Below are positions 8,501 through 16,607 of a stretch of DNA of 64,000 nucleotides, piece by piece. The stretch comes from Leifsonia shinshuensis (GTDB lineage: Bacteria > Actinomycetota > Actinomycetes > Actinomycetales > Microbacteriaceae): positions 1,116,001-1,180,000 of the forward strand of contig NZ_JAHHZQ010000001.1 of the NCBI RefSeq assembly GCF_022606355.1. Direction: 5' to 3'. The notes below the pieces were generated by a model that worked only from the letters and a program-made list of their open reading frames with translations, did not search any database and had not been told where the DNA came from. A program made the position numbers and the translations under genes. Within the stretch, counting starts at the first letter, position 1. Each line of letters starts with the position of its first letter.

Positions 8501-9153
8501 CGGATCTGCTCGACCTCGTCGCCGAAGAAGTCGACGCGGTACGGGTGCTCGGCGGTCGGCGGGAAGACGTCGAGGATGCCGCCGCGCACGGCGAACTCGC
8601 CGCGCCGGGTCACCATGTCGACGCGGGCGTACGCCAGGTCGACCAGTTGGAGGGCGAGGCCGCCGAGGTCGAATCCGCGGCCTCCCGCCGCGAGCGCGAT
8701 CGTCGCATAGTCGGTGAGGTTGTCGGCGAGCGGCTGCAGGGCGGCGCGCACGGACGCCACCAGGACGAACGGATGCGCGGCCTCCCCCGCCTCGCGCGCG
8801 GCCGACCAGTCCGCCAGCCGGCGCAGCGCGGTGAGGCGCTTGCCGACGATCTCGGGGCTCGGGCTCAGCCGCTCGTGCGGCAGCGTCTCCCACGCGGGGA
8901 ACTCCACGATCTCGGCGTCGGGGAGCACGCACGGCAGTGCGGCGCGCACCGATTCCGACTCGCGGCCGGTCGCCGTGATGACGAGGACGGCCTGCGAGGC
9001 GCCGGCGGCGGCGCGCTTGCCGACCAGGCCGGCGAGAAGAGGCACGCGCAGGCCGTCCGTCAGAGAGAAGTCGGCGTCGCGTGCCGCATAGGCCAGTGCG
9101 TCGGAGAACGTGGAGGCGCGCTCGAGCGCCGCGATCAAGCCCTGCAGTATCAC
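5518..9153 (-). CDS. mfd: Transcription-repair coupling factor Mfd
   Basis: ATP-dependent translocase that removes RNA polymerase stalled at lesions and recruits UvrA. About 1211 aa, normal for the family. The order is an N-terminal UvrB-homology region, a CarD-like RNA-polymerase-interaction domain (LEYAPSKRGYPGDKLYVP, YVGGEAPQLSKMGG), then the RecG-like motor with Walker A (GDVGFGKTEIAVRAAF), DEEQRFG box, MSATPIPRT and the C-terminal TRCF domain. The GTG at 9153 is preferred because the protein then starts VILQGLI as homologues do; a GTG at 9177 is possible but overlaps the gene before it. It is the third gene of a hydrolase-PPTase-mfd run. Confidence 0.95.
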   Translation of the reverse strand: MILQGLIAALERASTFSDALAYAARDADFSLTDGLRVPLLAGLVGKRAAAGASQAVLVITATGRESESVRAALPCVLPDAEIVEFPAWETLPHERLSPSPEIVGKRLTALRRLADWSAAREAGEAAHPFVLVASVRAALQPLADNLTDYATIALAAGGRGFDLGGLALQLVDLAYARVDMVTRRGEFAVRGGILDVFPPTAEHPYRVDFFGDEVEQIRAFSVADQRSLPEPIPAVSLPPSRELLLSEPVRQRAREMEHEFPSLSAMLAKIGEGIPVEGMESLAPALLDRLVPLTHYLPDGAAVAVLSPERVASRAVSLAETNREFLSAAWSAATVGAAAPIDLAAGDFLTLQRLRDSVKFSRPGQQTPDHPWWTFSGFQAGVGDEPPLEREVEEYLQVRVAAEAVPSFQGNVTGAVEHVAGRLRDGWQVAIVAEGAGLVERAAQVLADAELPARPVDAFPENPEPGVAYLLRANVEHGFEMPDEKLALIGESEFYGRAVGYESRQVKKLATRRKNVVDPLALKPGDYVVHETHGIGRFIELTQREVSSGGRNAVKSKREYLVLEYAPSKRGYPGDKLYVPTDQLDLLTRYVGGEAPQLSKMGGSDWSAAKGRARRAVRDIAVELVKLYSARMASKGHAFGPDTPWQRELEEAFPFAETHDQLQTIDEVKADMERPIPMDRLISGDVGFGKTEIAVRAAFKAIQDGKQVAMLVPTTLLVKQHAETFLERFAGFPIHLRQLSRFQSDKEARETLRGIADGTVDIVIGTHRILADGVTFKDLGLVIIDEEQRFGVEHKDALKKLKTNVDILAMSATPIPRTLEMAVTGIREMSTLATPPEDRHPILTFVGPYSERQVAAAIRRELLREGQVFFVHNRVGSISATAAKLAELVPEARIAVAHGRMNEHALEQVVVDFWERRFDVLVSTTIIETGLDISNANTIIIDRADKYGLSQLHQLRGRVGRGRERAYAYFLWDEDKPLSETAHDRLSTIAANNDLGSGMQVALKDLEIRGAGNLLGGEQSGHIAGVGFDLYLRMIGEAVSTFRGEVAEGQTELRLELPVDAHIPEEYVDSERLRLEAYQKLSTASAPAAKDGQIDLVLEELTDRYGEPPEPVANLIAVSRLRRAAQRAGLGEVVAMGSNLRLAPAQLPDSLQVRLQRMYPGSKYHAAPQVAMVPLPRVNGEAPDDATLIEWVATLLGALFPVPEPTPEPAA

Positions 9154-9163
9154 TCGGGAAAGT

Positions 9164-9871
9164 CTACGCGGGGGCACCGACAGGTCGACCGCTGCCGGGA
9201 AGGTGAGCGAGTTCTCCCCGGCCGCCGAGCGTATGCCAGCTCACCGGTGCCGCGGAGGCCGCGGCCGCGTTCGCCCCGCGGAACGCACGGCTGCTCAGCA
9301 GCAGCGCGCCGTAAGACGGGACCAGCCGGTCCGGCCCCGCGAGCACGCCGACCCGTCCGAGACCGTCGAGCTGTGCGACGCCCGCCTTGACGCAGGCCTC
9401 CTTCGCGGCCCAGGCCAGCCGGAAGGCACGGGCCGGGTCGGGCGCGGTCGCCAGCAGCGAGCGCTCCGACGGGGTCAGCGCCTCTAGTGGGAGGCCGCCC
9501 ACGCCCGTTTCTCCCGTCGCGGCATCGGCGAACACCTCGACATCCACCCCGAGTGCTGCCGGCGAGGCCCCCGCAGCGACCCAGCCGCGTGAGTGCGACC
9601 AGCTCACGTGGAGCCCCGAGACCGGGAGCGGCCTGCCGTGGGCTCCGCCGCAGACGGCGCAGCTCTGGTGCAGCGCGGCCGGTGCGATGTCGCCCGCCCC
9701 CGCGGCCTGGAGGGCACGGACCGCGAGCAGGCGGGCGGCCACGAAGTCCTCACGGTCGGACGGCGAGCGCAGTGCGCGCCGCCGGGCCTCCGCCGCCCTG
9801 CCGAGCGGGTCGCCCGGCAGCACGCTCAGGACGTCTCGCGTCTTCGCGACGACGACGACGCTCAGATCCAT
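9164..9871 (-). CDS. 4'-phosphopantetheinyl transferase (Sfp type)
   Basis: Transfers phosphopantetheine from CoA to a serine of carrier proteins of fatty-acid, polyketide or nonribosomal peptide synthesis. The 235-aa protein has the Sfp-superfamily motifs: VSWSHSRGWVAAG, the Mg-binding GVDVEVF and WAAKEACVK with the catalytic glutamate and lysine. The N-terminal CXXC-containing stretch (SCAVCGGAHGRP) is typical of this sub-family. Its start overlaps the upstream hydrolase by 10 bp. No carrier-protein synthase is present in the window, so the partner must be elsewhere. Confidence 0.88.
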   Translation of the reverse strand: MDLSVVVVAKTRDVLSVLPGDPLGRAAEARRRALRSPSDREDFVAARLLAVRALQAAGAGDIAPAALHQSCAVCGGAHGRPLPVSGLHVSWSHSRGWVAAGASPAALGVDVEVFADAATGETGVGGLPLEALTPSERSLLATAPDPARAFRLAWAAKEACVKAGVAQLDGLGRVGVLAGPDRLVPSYGALLLSSRAFRGANAAAASAAPVSWHTLGGRGELAHLPGSGRPVGAPA

Positions 9872-10566
9872 CCGTCCAGCGCCCGCATGAATCCGTCGTG
9901 GTCGTCGCGGTTGATCACGTGCCCGCTTCCGGCGACCACCCGGACATCGAAGCCGGTGGCGCGCAGGTGCTCGGCGACCTGCGGCTTCACCAGGTAGGAG
10001 TTGTCGGCCAGCATCACCAGCGACGGGACCGCCAGGTGCTCCGGCGCGCGCATGACGCTCGGGGCCAGCACGGCCGGGATGGCGGCGCGGTGGAACGACT
10101 CGAACGTCTCACGCTCGATCGCGACGTCGATGGGATCCCATCGCGGATTGCGCTTGGCGATCTTCGCCGCCGACTGCCGCGCGAGCGTGCGGAGGAAGGC
10201 AGGGGCGAGCTTCAGCTGGAGCCAGCCCGCGGCAGGGCACGAGAATGCAGGATCGACGTAGACGGCGCGCTCCGGGTGCAGCCGGTCGACCGCGAGGCTC
10301 ACCGTGAGACCGCCGAGGGAGTGCCCCATCACGAGCTCCGGCGCGTACGGGACGGTCTCGAGGATGTCCTCCGCCATCAGATCGGCGGTGTACTCGGCCG
10401 CCCTCGGGCTGTGGCCGTGACCTCGGAGGTCGACGGCGACGACGTGGTAGCCGCGCTCGGCGAGCACGGGACCGACCCGCCGCCAATTGCGCGAGTCCGA
10501 CATGACGCCGTGGACCAGGACCGCGTAGCGGTCGCCGGTGCCCCACTCGCGGGTATACAACTTCAT
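9862..10566 (-). CDS. Alpha/beta hydrolase
   Basis: Serine hydrolase of the alpha/beta fold, 234 aa. Visible elements are the oxyanion-side HGVMSDSRNW (residues 19-28), DLRGHGHS, the nucleophile elbow GHSLGG and the catalytic histidine in AGSGHVINRDDHDGF; the acid is probably the Asp of VMLADNSYL. No signal peptide is seen, so it is cytoplasmic. The ATG at 10566 is chosen because the HGV strand should start near residue 20. It overlaps the downstream PPTase, so they share a transcript. The substrate cannot be deduced. Confidence 0.85.
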   Translation of the reverse strand: MKLYTREWGTGDRYAVLVHGVMSDSRNWRRVGPVLAERGYHVVAVDLRGHGHSPRAAEYTADLMAEDILETVPYAPELVMGHSLGGLTVSLAVDRLHPERAVYVDPAFSCPAAGWLQLKLAPAFLRTLARQSAAKIAKRNPRWDPIDVAIERETFESFHRAAIPAVLAPSVMRAPEHLAVPSLVMLADNSYLVKPQVAEHLRATGFDVRVVAGSGHVINRDDHDGFMRALDGWI

Positions 10567-10662
10567 GGACCGAGACGGTACCGTGTCGTCCTGTGCCGCC
10601 GCCCGACGTCGGCTACGCTCTGGCTGAGCGTCCGGCGTGAAGCGCCAGTGAGGAGTCCGCAG

Positions 10663-11187
10663 ATGAGCACGATGCCGCCCACCGGACCGGAGCCCGGGCC
10701 GGCCTTCCCCGCTCCCCAGGGAGCGGATCCGGCCCAGCAATGGGTGCCCGGTCCGTCGATGTACTCCATCGCTCCCCCGCCGCCCTACTTCTCCGCTCCG
10801 CCTGCTCCGCCGCGGCCGCGCGCGCTGGGCGTCGCCTCCATGGCGATCGCCATCGCGGTCTTCGTGCTGTCGATCGTGGCGTCCGTCGTCGTGGGGATGA
10901 GCGCGGGCCCGCTCGCGTCCAGGACGGCGTCGTCCTTCAGCTTCAACACCTCCGATCTCACCCCCGACCAGGCGGCGGCGTTCGCGCCTGTCGCCCTGCT
11001 GATGGGCGCGCAGATCCTCCTCGGCACGATCCTCGGCATCACGGCGCTCGTGCTGGGGATCATCGCCGCCGCGACCAAGCGCGGGCGCGCTTTCGGCGTC
11101 GTCGGGATCGCCGTCGCCGCGGCGGCGCCGATCGTCTCGTTCCTGGTCTACACGGTGGCGCTGGGTCTGACCCTCCCGCCGGCGTGA
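10663..11187 (+). CDS. DUF4190-like small membrane protein with Pro-rich N-terminus
   Basis: The 174-aa protein has a cytoplasmic N-terminal half rich in Pro, Ala and Gly (about residues 1-50), then three hydrophobic segments near residues 55-80, 110-135 and 145-170. This matches the layout of DUF4190-type proteins, common in actinobacteria and without a known role. An AGGAG about 8 nt before the ATG supports the start, and a TACGCT -10 hexamer at 10613-10618 suggests a leader. It stands alone between a divergent hydrolase operon and the convergent pth gene. Confidence 0.7.
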   Translation: MSTMPPTGPEPGPAFPAPQGADPAQQWVPGPSMYSIAPPPPYFSAPPAPPRPRALGVASMAIAIAVFVLSIVASVVVGMSAGPLASRTASSFSFNTSDLTPDQAAAFAPVALLMGAQILLGTILGITALVLGIIAAATKRGRAFGVVGIAVAAAAPIVSFLVYTVALGLTLPPA

Positions 11188-11220
11188 TCGCAACGATCGA
11201 GGGGCGGTCGGTAGCGGGCG

Positions 11221-11820
11221 TCAGCGCTCGGTGTGGAAGCGGTTCTGGGCGGCGGTGAGACCGTCGGTCGCGATCTGCTCGATCGCGTCGGCCGCATCCG
11301 CGACCAGGATCGGCAGGGTCTTGCGCTCCGCCGGGCTGAAGCCGGCCAGAACGTGATCGGCCGCCCCGCGTGAACCCGGAGGCCGGCCGACGCCGACGCG
11401 CACCCGCGTGAAGTCGCCGGTGCCGGTCGCGGCGATCACGTCGCGCACGCCGTTATGACCGCCGTGGCCGCCGCCGAACTTGAGCTTGAGAGTGTCGAAC
11501 GGGATGTCCAGTTCGTCCTGCACGACGATCAGCCTCGACGGGTCGAGCGAATAGAACCGGAGCAGCTGCGACACCGGGCCTCCCGAAACGTTCATGAACG
11601 TGTTCGGCTTGGCCAGGACGAACCGCGGCCCGCCGGGGGCGAGTCGGCCCTCGGCGACCGTGGCGTTCGTCTTGTGGGTCTTGAAGGTGAGACGGCCGCG
11701 CGAGGCGAGCTCGTCGAGCACCATCTGGCCCACGTTGTGACGCGTGGCTGCGTAGCCGGGCCCGGGATTCCCGAGCCCGACCACGAGCCAAGGGCCCTCC
11801 TGCTGCAGAGGATCGGCCAT
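11221..11820 (-). CDS. pth: Peptidyl-tRNA hydrolase
   Basis: Releases peptides from prematurely dissociated peptidyl-tRNA. The 199-aa protein has all family landmarks: VVGLGNPGPGYAATRHNVGQMVLDEL with the catalytic His, KPNTFMNVSGG with the substrate-binding Asn, and QDELDIPFDTLKLKFGGGHGGHNGVRD with the essential Asp. It follows rplY by 9 bp, the usual actinobacterial pairing of ribosomal protein L25 and Pth. Confidence 0.97.
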   Translation of the reverse strand: MADPLQQEGPWLVVGLGNPGPGYAATRHNVGQMVLDELASRGRLTFKTHKTNATVAEGRLAPGGPRFVLAKPNTFMNVSGGPVSQLLRFYSLDPSRLIVVQDELDIPFDTLKLKFGGGHGGHNGVRDVIAATGTGDFTRVRVGVGRPPGSRGAADHVLAGFSPAERKTLPILVADAADAIEQIATDGLTAAQNRFHTER

Positions 11821-11829
11821 GGGGAGTGA

Positions 11830-12447
11830 CTACTCCGCGGACTCGGCTGCGGCGCTCTCGCCGGCCTCCTCGGCGGACTCGGTCTCCTCCTCCTCGGCGC
11901 GCGCGGCGGCCGGGACGACGACGGCGAGGATCAGGAGATCCTCGTCCTCGGCGAGCACCGCACCGGCCGGCAGAGCGAAGTCCTTGGCGTGGTACTGCGT
12001 GCCCTCCTCGGCGTCGGTGACGTCGATGACGATGCGCTCGGGGATGTGGGTGGCCTCGACCTCGAGCTTGATGGTCGGGATGTCGAGCACCGCGATGGTG
12101 CCGGAGAACGGCTCGCCCTCGACGTGCACGGGCACCTCGACCTGGACCTTCTCACCGCGACGGATGACCAGCAGGTCGAGGTGCTCGATGATCTGCAGCA
12201 CCGGGTCCTTCTGGACGTCCTTCACCAGGGTGAGCTGGCTCGTGCCGTCGATGTCGAGGTCGAGCACCGCGTTGGCTTTGCGGAGCAGCAGGCCGACCTG
12301 GTGCGCGGGCACGGTGATGTGGACGGGATCGGTGCCGTGACCGTAGATGACCGCGGGGATCTTGCCCGCGGCGCGGATCTTGCGGGCAGCGCCCTTGCCG
12401 AAGCTGTCGCGGACCTCCGCGACGACCTTGTTGGACTCGTCAGCCAT
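11830..12447 (-). CDS. rplY: 50S ribosomal protein L25/general stress protein Ctc
   Basis: 5S rRNA-binding ribosomal protein of the long (Ctc/TL5) type. Residues about 8-95 form the L25 domain (RDSFGKGAARKIRAAGKIPAVIYGHG), residues about 100-185 the C-terminal beta domain (VEVPVHVEGEPFSGTIAVLDIP), and the last 25 residues are a Glu/Ala-rich tail. AAGGAGGCATC precedes the ATG. It is upstream of pth in one operon. Two short hairpins lie in the leader (12459-12496). Confidence 0.96.
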   Translation of the reverse strand: MADESNKVVAEVRDSFGKGAARKIRAAGKIPAVIYGHGTDPVHITVPAHQVGLLLRKANAVLDLDIDGTSQLTLVKDVQKDPVLQIIEHLDLLVIRRGEKVQVEVPVHVEGEPFSGTIAVLDIPTIKLEVEATHIPERIVIDVTDAEEGTQYHAKDFALPAGAVLAEDEDLLILAVVVPAAARAEEEETESAEEAGESAAAESAE

Positions 12448-12458
12448 GATGCCTCCTT

Positions 12459-12496
12459 GCCGGCGATGCCGGCTTTCGGGCGAGCCGTGGGCTCGC
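12459..12496 (-). promoter_or_regulatory. Two tandem hairpins in the rplY leader
   Basis: GCCGGC-GAT-GCCGGC (12459-12473) and GCGAGCC-GTG-GGCTCGC (12480-12496) are perfect short stem-loops immediately upstream of the rplY ribosome site. They could be an RNA leader structure or a weak terminator; no known ribosomal-protein leader family is recognised. Confidence 0.4.
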
Positions 12497-12572
12497 AGTT
12501 GTGGGATGTCGACTCGAGCGCATCGAGGTGCGCGAGGAAAGACTGCGTAGCCTGCTCCACCGCGTCGATAAC

Positions 12573-12589
12573 GGATGCGTGCTGCATCC
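12573..12589 (-). terminator. Short hairpin downstream of gluconokinase
   Basis: GGATGC-GTGCT-GCATCC forms a perfect 6-bp stem 24 bp after the gluconokinase stop. There is no T-run, as is usual in high-GC actinobacteria, so it may or may not terminate transcription. Confidence 0.35.
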
Positions 12590-12613
12590 CTCGCCGAAGT
12601 TCAGTGGCCCAGT

Positions 12614-13114
12614 CTACCCGACGCGGCGGGCTGCGCCAGCCACGATCGCGGCGACGAGCTCCGCCGGCGACTGGCCGATGTCGAGGCGGAGGCCGGCCTC
12701 GTCGGGCTGGAGCGGCTCCAGCGTCGCCAGCTGCGAGTCGAGGAGGGAGGCCGGCATGAAGTGGCCGGGCCGGATCATCCGCTCCTCCAGGAGCTCGCGC
12801 GTGCCGTCGAGCTCGGCGAAGACCGTGCCGGGGGCCTCGCTGCGGATCAGGTCGCGGTACGAGCGCTTGAGTGCCGAGCACGCGACGACCACGCCGGCGT
12901 CCCCTCCGTCGGCGAGGGTGCGCCCCACCGCACGCAGCCAGGGCTCGCGGTCGGCATCGGTGAGCGGGATGCCCGCCGTCATCTTGGTGACGTTGGCCGC
13001 CGGATGCAGGTCGTCGCCGTCGACGAACGTCGCGCCGAGCGCGTCTGCCACGCCCTGTCCGATCGTGGACTTGCCCGAACCGGACACGCCCATGACCACG
13101 ACCGTCACACCCAC
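12614..13114 (-). CDS. Gluconokinase
   Basis: ATP-dependent phosphorylation of D-gluconate to 6-phosphogluconate (GntK/IdnK type). The 166-aa protein has the P-loop GVSGSGKST at residues 9-17, then DGDDLHPAANVTKM with the conserved substrate-binding region, CSALKRSYRDLIR and a C-terminal LQPDEAGLRLDI. The start is a GTG at 13114 with GGGAGGAG about 8 nt before it. It is separated from the uronate operon by a strong hairpin, so it probably has its own promoter. Its product feeds gnd at 24635, which fits a shared sugar-acid role. Confidence 0.93.
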   Translation of the reverse strand: MGVTVVVMGVSGSGKSTIGQGVADALGATFVDGDDLHPAANVTKMTAGIPLTDADREPWLRAVGRTLADGGDAGVVVACSALKRSYRDLIRSEAPGTVFAELDGTRELLEERMIRPGHFMPASLLDSQLATLEPLQPDEAGLRLDIGQSPAELVAAIVAGAARRVG

Positions 13115-13168
13115 GCCTGCTCCTCCCGTTGTCGTCCTCTATTCTCCACGCGCACGGGAGACCATCCA

Positions 13169-13220
13169 TTCCTCACTTTCTGCCGCGACACACCGATCGT
13201 GAGCGGGAGAAAGTGAGGAA
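13169..13220 (-). terminator. Long-stem terminator of the sugar-acid operon
   Basis: TTCCTCACTTTCT (13169-13181) and AGAAAGTGAGGAA (13208-13220) are perfect 13-bp inverted arms. The 26-nt loop contains a further CCGC/GCGG pairing. It begins 9 bp past the mannonate dehydratase stop, so it should end the long leftward operon and insulate gluconokinase. Confidence 0.75.
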
Positions 13221-13228
13221 GCGATGGC

Positions 13229-14479
13229 TCACCAGTCGTGCATGGACCCGTCGAGGAGGCGGTTCACGGGGAGGTAGGCGGCTTCGTAGGGGAAGGAGTC
13301 GGCGACGGCCTCGTCGTAGTCGACGCCGAGGCCGGGGGCGTCGCCCGGCTTGAGCATGCCGTCCTCGAACGAGTACGTGGTCCGGAAGACCTCGTGTGTC
13401 GTCGGGCTGTGCTTCATGTACTCCTGGATGCCGAAGTTCGGGATGGCGATCCCCAGGTGGATCGCCGCCGCGAGTCCGACCGGCGACACGTCGGTGGGCC
13501 CGTGCACGCCGGACTTGATCTGGTAGACGGCCGCGTAGTCGAAGATGCGGCGCAGCCCGGTGATCCCTCCGGCGTGGGTCACTGGAGAGCGGACGTAGTC
13601 GATCAGCTGCTCCTCGAACAGCTCCCGGTAGTCCCAGATCGTGTTGAACACCTCGCCGATCGCGAGCGGGGTGGTCGTGTGCTCACGCACGCGGCGCAGC
13701 ACCGCCTGGTTCTCGGCCGGGGTGACATCCTCCAGCCAGAACAGGTCGTACGGCTCCAGCGACTTGCCGAGCTTGGCCGCCTGGATGGGCGTCAACCGGT
13801 GGTGCGCGTCGTGCAACAACGGCAGCTCGGGACCGAACTCGTTGCGCACCGCCTCGAAGACGGTGGGCGCGTGCCGCAGGTAGGCGCGGGTGTCCCAGCT
13901 CTCCTCCACCGGCACCGCACTGCGGCGCGCCGGCTCGTAGTCGTAGCGCGCATCGGAGCCCGAGCCGGCACCCGCGGCGGCGTTCTTGCTCGATGCCACC
14001 CCGTACACCGACGGCAGCCCCGGGATGCCGGTCTGCACGCGCACCGCCCGGTAGCCCTCCTCGAGGTGCTCGGTGATGGAGTCGAACAGCTCCGGCAGCT
14101 CGGCGCCGGAGGCGTGCCCGTAGACCAGCAGACCCTCACGGCTGCGCCCGCCGAGCAGCTGGTACAGCGGAAGTCCAGCCACCTTGGCCTTGATGTCCCA
14201 CAGCGCGGTGTCGACGGCGGCGATGGAGGCCATGGTGACCGGGCCGCGGCGCCAGTAGGCGCCCCGGTAGAGGTACTGCCAGGTGTCCTCGATCGCGTGG
14301 GCGTCCCGTCCGATCAGGAGCGGGACGACGTGCTCGCTCAGGTACGCCGCGACGGCGAGCTCGCGGCCGTTGAGCGTGGCGTCGCCGAGACCGGTGACAC
14401 CGTCCTCCGTCGTGATGCGCAGGGTGACGAAGTTGCGGCCGGGGCTGGAGACGAGGACGTCTGCTGCGGTGATTCTCAT
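13229..14479 (-). CDS. Mannonate dehydratase, ManD/RspA-type enolase superfamily
   Basis: Dehydrates D-mannonate to 2-keto-3-deoxygluconate. This is the enolase-superfamily enzyme, unrelated to the UxuA fold. The 416 aa show the N-terminal capping domain ([22 protein letters not shown]), a YDYEPARR stretch like the catalytic Tyr loop of ManD, and the metal ligands in [22 protein letters not shown] and [11 protein letters not shown]. Some family members are poor mannonate dehydratases and act on other sugar acids, so substrate is inferred from the neighbouring uxaC and fructuronate reductase. Its start overlaps the upstream reductase stop by ATGA. Last gene of the leftward operon. Confidence 0.88.
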   Translation of the reverse strand: MRITAADVLVSSPGRNFVTLRITTEDGVTGLGDATLNGRELAVAAYLSEHVVPLLIGRDAHAIEDTWQYLYRGAYWRRGPVTMASIAAVDTALWDIKAKVAGLPLYQLLGGRSREGLLVYGHASGAELPELFDSITEHLEEGYRAVRVQTGIPGLPSVYGVASSKNAAAGAGSGSDARYDYEPARRSAVPVEESWDTRAYLRHAPTVFEAVRNEFGPELPLLHDAHHRLTPIQAAKLGKSLEPYDLFWLEDVTPAENQAVLRRVREHTTTPLAIGEVFNTIWDYRELFEEQLIDYVRSPVTHAGGITGLRRIFDYAAVYQIKSGVHGPTDVSPVGLAAAIHLGIAIPNFGIQEYMKHSPTTHEVFRTTYSFEDGMLKPGDAPGLGVDYDEAVADSFPYEAAYLPVNRLLDGSMHDW

Positions 14480-15747
14480 GCGAGTGCTCCTTGCTGCCGT
14501 GCGGCGATCCGCTCGGCGAGGGGGTCGGTCAGGTCGGTGAGGTCGGGGGCGAGCGCCGAGAGGACGGCGCCGGCGCGCTCGCGCGCCGTCGTCGCGTCGC
14601 GCAACCGCTCGACGAGCTCGGCGGCGCCTGCGTCGCGGACGTCCGGTCCGGCGAGGTGCTCGGCCCAGGCGGCGAGGACGCCGAGCTGGGAACGCCCGGG
14701 ATCCCGCCCGGAGCCGAGCCGGCTGCGCAGCGGATCCAGGATGCGGGGACCGAGCTTCTGCGAGCCGTCGGTGGCGATCTGGGCGAGCCGGTGCTCGATG
14801 CGTGCGTTGCCGAAACGGGAGCGCAGTGCGGCGAGCGCCTCGTTGACCGTCGCGGTGTCGAAGGGCAGTTCGGTGCGCTGTTCGCTCCAGAGTTCTTCGA
14901 GCTCCTCGGCGAGCGCCGGGTCGGCCACGGCCTGGGCCACCGTGACGTGACCGGCCGCGAGCCCGTGGTAGGCGAGCAGCGAGTGACCGGCGTTGAGGAG
15001 CCAGAGCTTGCGGCGCTCATAGGGCGCGATGTCGTCGACGAACCGCGCGCCCGCCGCGTCCCAGGCGGGTCGGCCGGCGGGAAAGCTCCCGGCGAGGACC
15101 CACTCGGCGAACGGCTCGGTCACCACGGGGGCTGCGTCGTCCCAGCCCGTGAGCCGGCGGACGGCCTCCCGGTCGGCGTCGGTGGTCGCCGGGGTGATCC
15201 TGTCGACCATGGAAGACACGAACGACACCTCCGAGCGGATCCAGGCCTCGATGTCGGACCCGGGATCGGCGAGTGCCAGCACCGCGTCGCGGAGCACCCG
15301 GCCGTTGTCGGGGAGGTTGTCGCAGCTGACGACGGCGATCCCCCCTGCGCCCGCCGCGTGCCGTGCCAGGAGGCCGTCGAGCACGCGCGCGGGGGCGGAC
15401 GAACCGGGGCGGTAGCCTGCCTCGGTCACCGTGAGCGTGAGGACGCCGACCTCCGGGTCTGCGAGCACGCGCCGCCACGCCTCCGTGTCTGCGCCGTCGT
15501 GCACCTCGCTCAGCACCTCCATCAGGGTGGCGCTGTCACCCTCCGCCCCGCGCTCCACGAGCGTGTACACCGCGTCCTGCGCTGCCAGCACGCGGGCCGC
15601 CTCCGCGCTGCGACCGGTGAAGGCGGCGATGCCGGAGCCGTCGCCGGCCAGCTGGGTGTACCAGGCCTGGTGGGCGCGGTGGAATGCGCCGAGGCCGAGG
15701 TGCGCCACCCGCACGGGATGGCGCACCGACCGTGGCGGGGAGATCAT
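14476..15747 (-). CDS. Mannitol dehydrogenase-family oxidoreductase, probable fructuronate reductase
   Basis: NAD(H)-dependent polyol/sugar-acid dehydrogenase of the long-chain mannitol dehydrogenase family; the genomic setting points to D-fructuronate to D-mannonate (UxuB role). The 423 aa start [17 protein letters not shown] (Rossmann loop, residues about 14-30), then [11 protein letters not shown], and in the C-terminal domain [16 protein letters not shown], which holds the catalytic Lys-Asn-His set. The frame extends far upstream, but the ATG at 15747 overlaps the preceding gene's stop (ATGA) and places the nucleotide-binding loop normally. Tagaturonate or mannitol activity cannot be excluded. 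Confidence 0.85.
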   Translation of the reverse strand: MISPPRSVRHPVRVAHLGLGAFHRAHQAWYTQLAGDGSGIAAFTGRSAEAARVLAAQDAVYTLVERGAEGDSATLMEVLSEVHDGADTEAWRRVLADPEVGVLTLTVTEAGYRPGSSAPARVLDGLLARHAAGAGGIAVVSCDNLPDNGRVLRDAVLALADPGSDIEAWIRSEVSFVSSMVDRITPATTDADREAVRRLTGWDDAAPVVTEPFAEWVLAGSFPAGRPAWDAAGARFVDDIAPYERRKLWLLNAGHSLLAYHGLAAGHVTVAQAVADPALAEELEELWSEQRTELPFDTATVNEALAALRSRFGNARIEHRLAQIATDGSQKLGPRILDPLRSRLGSGRDPGRSQLGVLAAWAEHLAGPDVRDAGAAELVERLRDATTARERAGAVLSALAPDLTDLTDPLAERIAARQQGALA

Positions 15748-16607
15748 GCCGCCACTGCTTCGCGGGTCCGCGCCTCCACGGCGCGCAGGTAGGCGAGGTC
15801 GTCCGCCGTGCGCTCGGCGAGCGGCAGCGCCGTCGAGAAGTCCTCGCTGGTCACCCACCCGTCATAGCCGAACTCGTGCAGTGCACGGAAGTAGGCATCC
15901 ACGTCGCCGGTGCCAGTGCGCAGCGGCGCCCAGTCGTGGCGCCACCGGACCGTGCCGTCGTCCTCCGGCTCCCCCGGCAGCCAGGCGACGTTCTTGACGT
16001 GCACGTGAGCCAGGTACGGCCCGAGCAGCTGGAGGGCGGACAGGGTGCGCTCCTGACCTTCGATCACGAGGTTGCCGAGGTCGTGGATGACGCCGACGGC
16101 GGCGGGATCGAGCCCGTCGATGAGGCGGAACGCGGCGGAGGCCGAAGCGGTGATGGTCTCGTGGTGCAGCTCGACGAGCGCCTTCACGCCGAGGGAGGCC
16201 GCGACGGTCGCCGCGCGCTCCAGATCACGTCTGGCTGCAGCGAACAGCTCGCGGTACTCGCCCGCGTCGGTTCGCGGCATGGTGACGCGCACCTGCCGTG
16301 CGCCGAGCTCCGCGGTGGCCGCCAGCATCCGGTCGACGTTCGCGTGGTCGTCGCAGCGCGCGTAGCCGCCGATGCCGGAGAATTCGAGCCCGGCCTCCCG
16401 GGTCACACGTGCGATCTCCGGGAGGGACTCCTCGAGGCCCGTGAGCGGCCAGGTCGCGCGGTTGCCCGCCCAGAATCCGGGCTCGGCCGCGGGCTCCTGG
16501 TCGACGATGCGCCACTCGATGCCGTCCCAGCCCTGGGCGGCGATGGTGCGCGCCGCCTCTGCGGGTGTCCAGTCGGGGGTGGAGGCGGTGAAGACGGAGA
16601 ACTTCAT
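15744..16607 (-). CDS. Sugar phosphate isomerase/epimerase-like TIM-barrel protein (first copy)
   Basis: Xylose-isomerase-like TIM barrel (AP endonuclease 2 superfamily), 287 aa, probably a metal-dependent isomerase, epimerase or lyase on a sugar acid or 3-keto sugar. Repeating beta-alpha units are visible, and candidate metal ligands lie in LVELHHETI, VGVIHDLGNLV, AHVHVKNVAW and GWVTSEDFS. Coupled to the oxidoreductase upstream and the reductase downstream by ATGA overlaps. It is clearly different from the second copy at 17761-18618, so the two probably act on different intermediates. Exact reaction unknown. Confidence 0.8.
   Translation of the reverse strand: MKFSVFTASTPDWTPAEAARTIAAQGWDGIEWRIVDQEPAAEPGFWAGNRATWPLTGLEESLPEIARVTREAGLEFSGIGGYARCDDHANVDRMLAATAELGARQVRVTMPRTDAGEYRELFAAARRDLERAATVAASLGVKALVELHHETITASASAAFRLIDGLDPAAVGVIHDLGNLVIEGQERTLSALQLLGPYLAHVHVKNVAWLPGEPEDDGTVRWRHDWAPLRTGTGDVDAYFRALHEFGYDGWVTSEDFSTALPLAERTADDLAYLRAVEARTREAVAA

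Noticed and set aside
5410-9390. 1326-codon frame antisense to mfd
   Set aside because: Composition is Arg/Leu/Gly/Asp-rich with no motifs, typical of shadow frames in high-GC DNA; the mfd motifs on the other strand are unmistakable.
12222-13169. 315-codon frame over gluconokinase and rplY
   Set aside because: Shadow of two well-supported genes in other frames.
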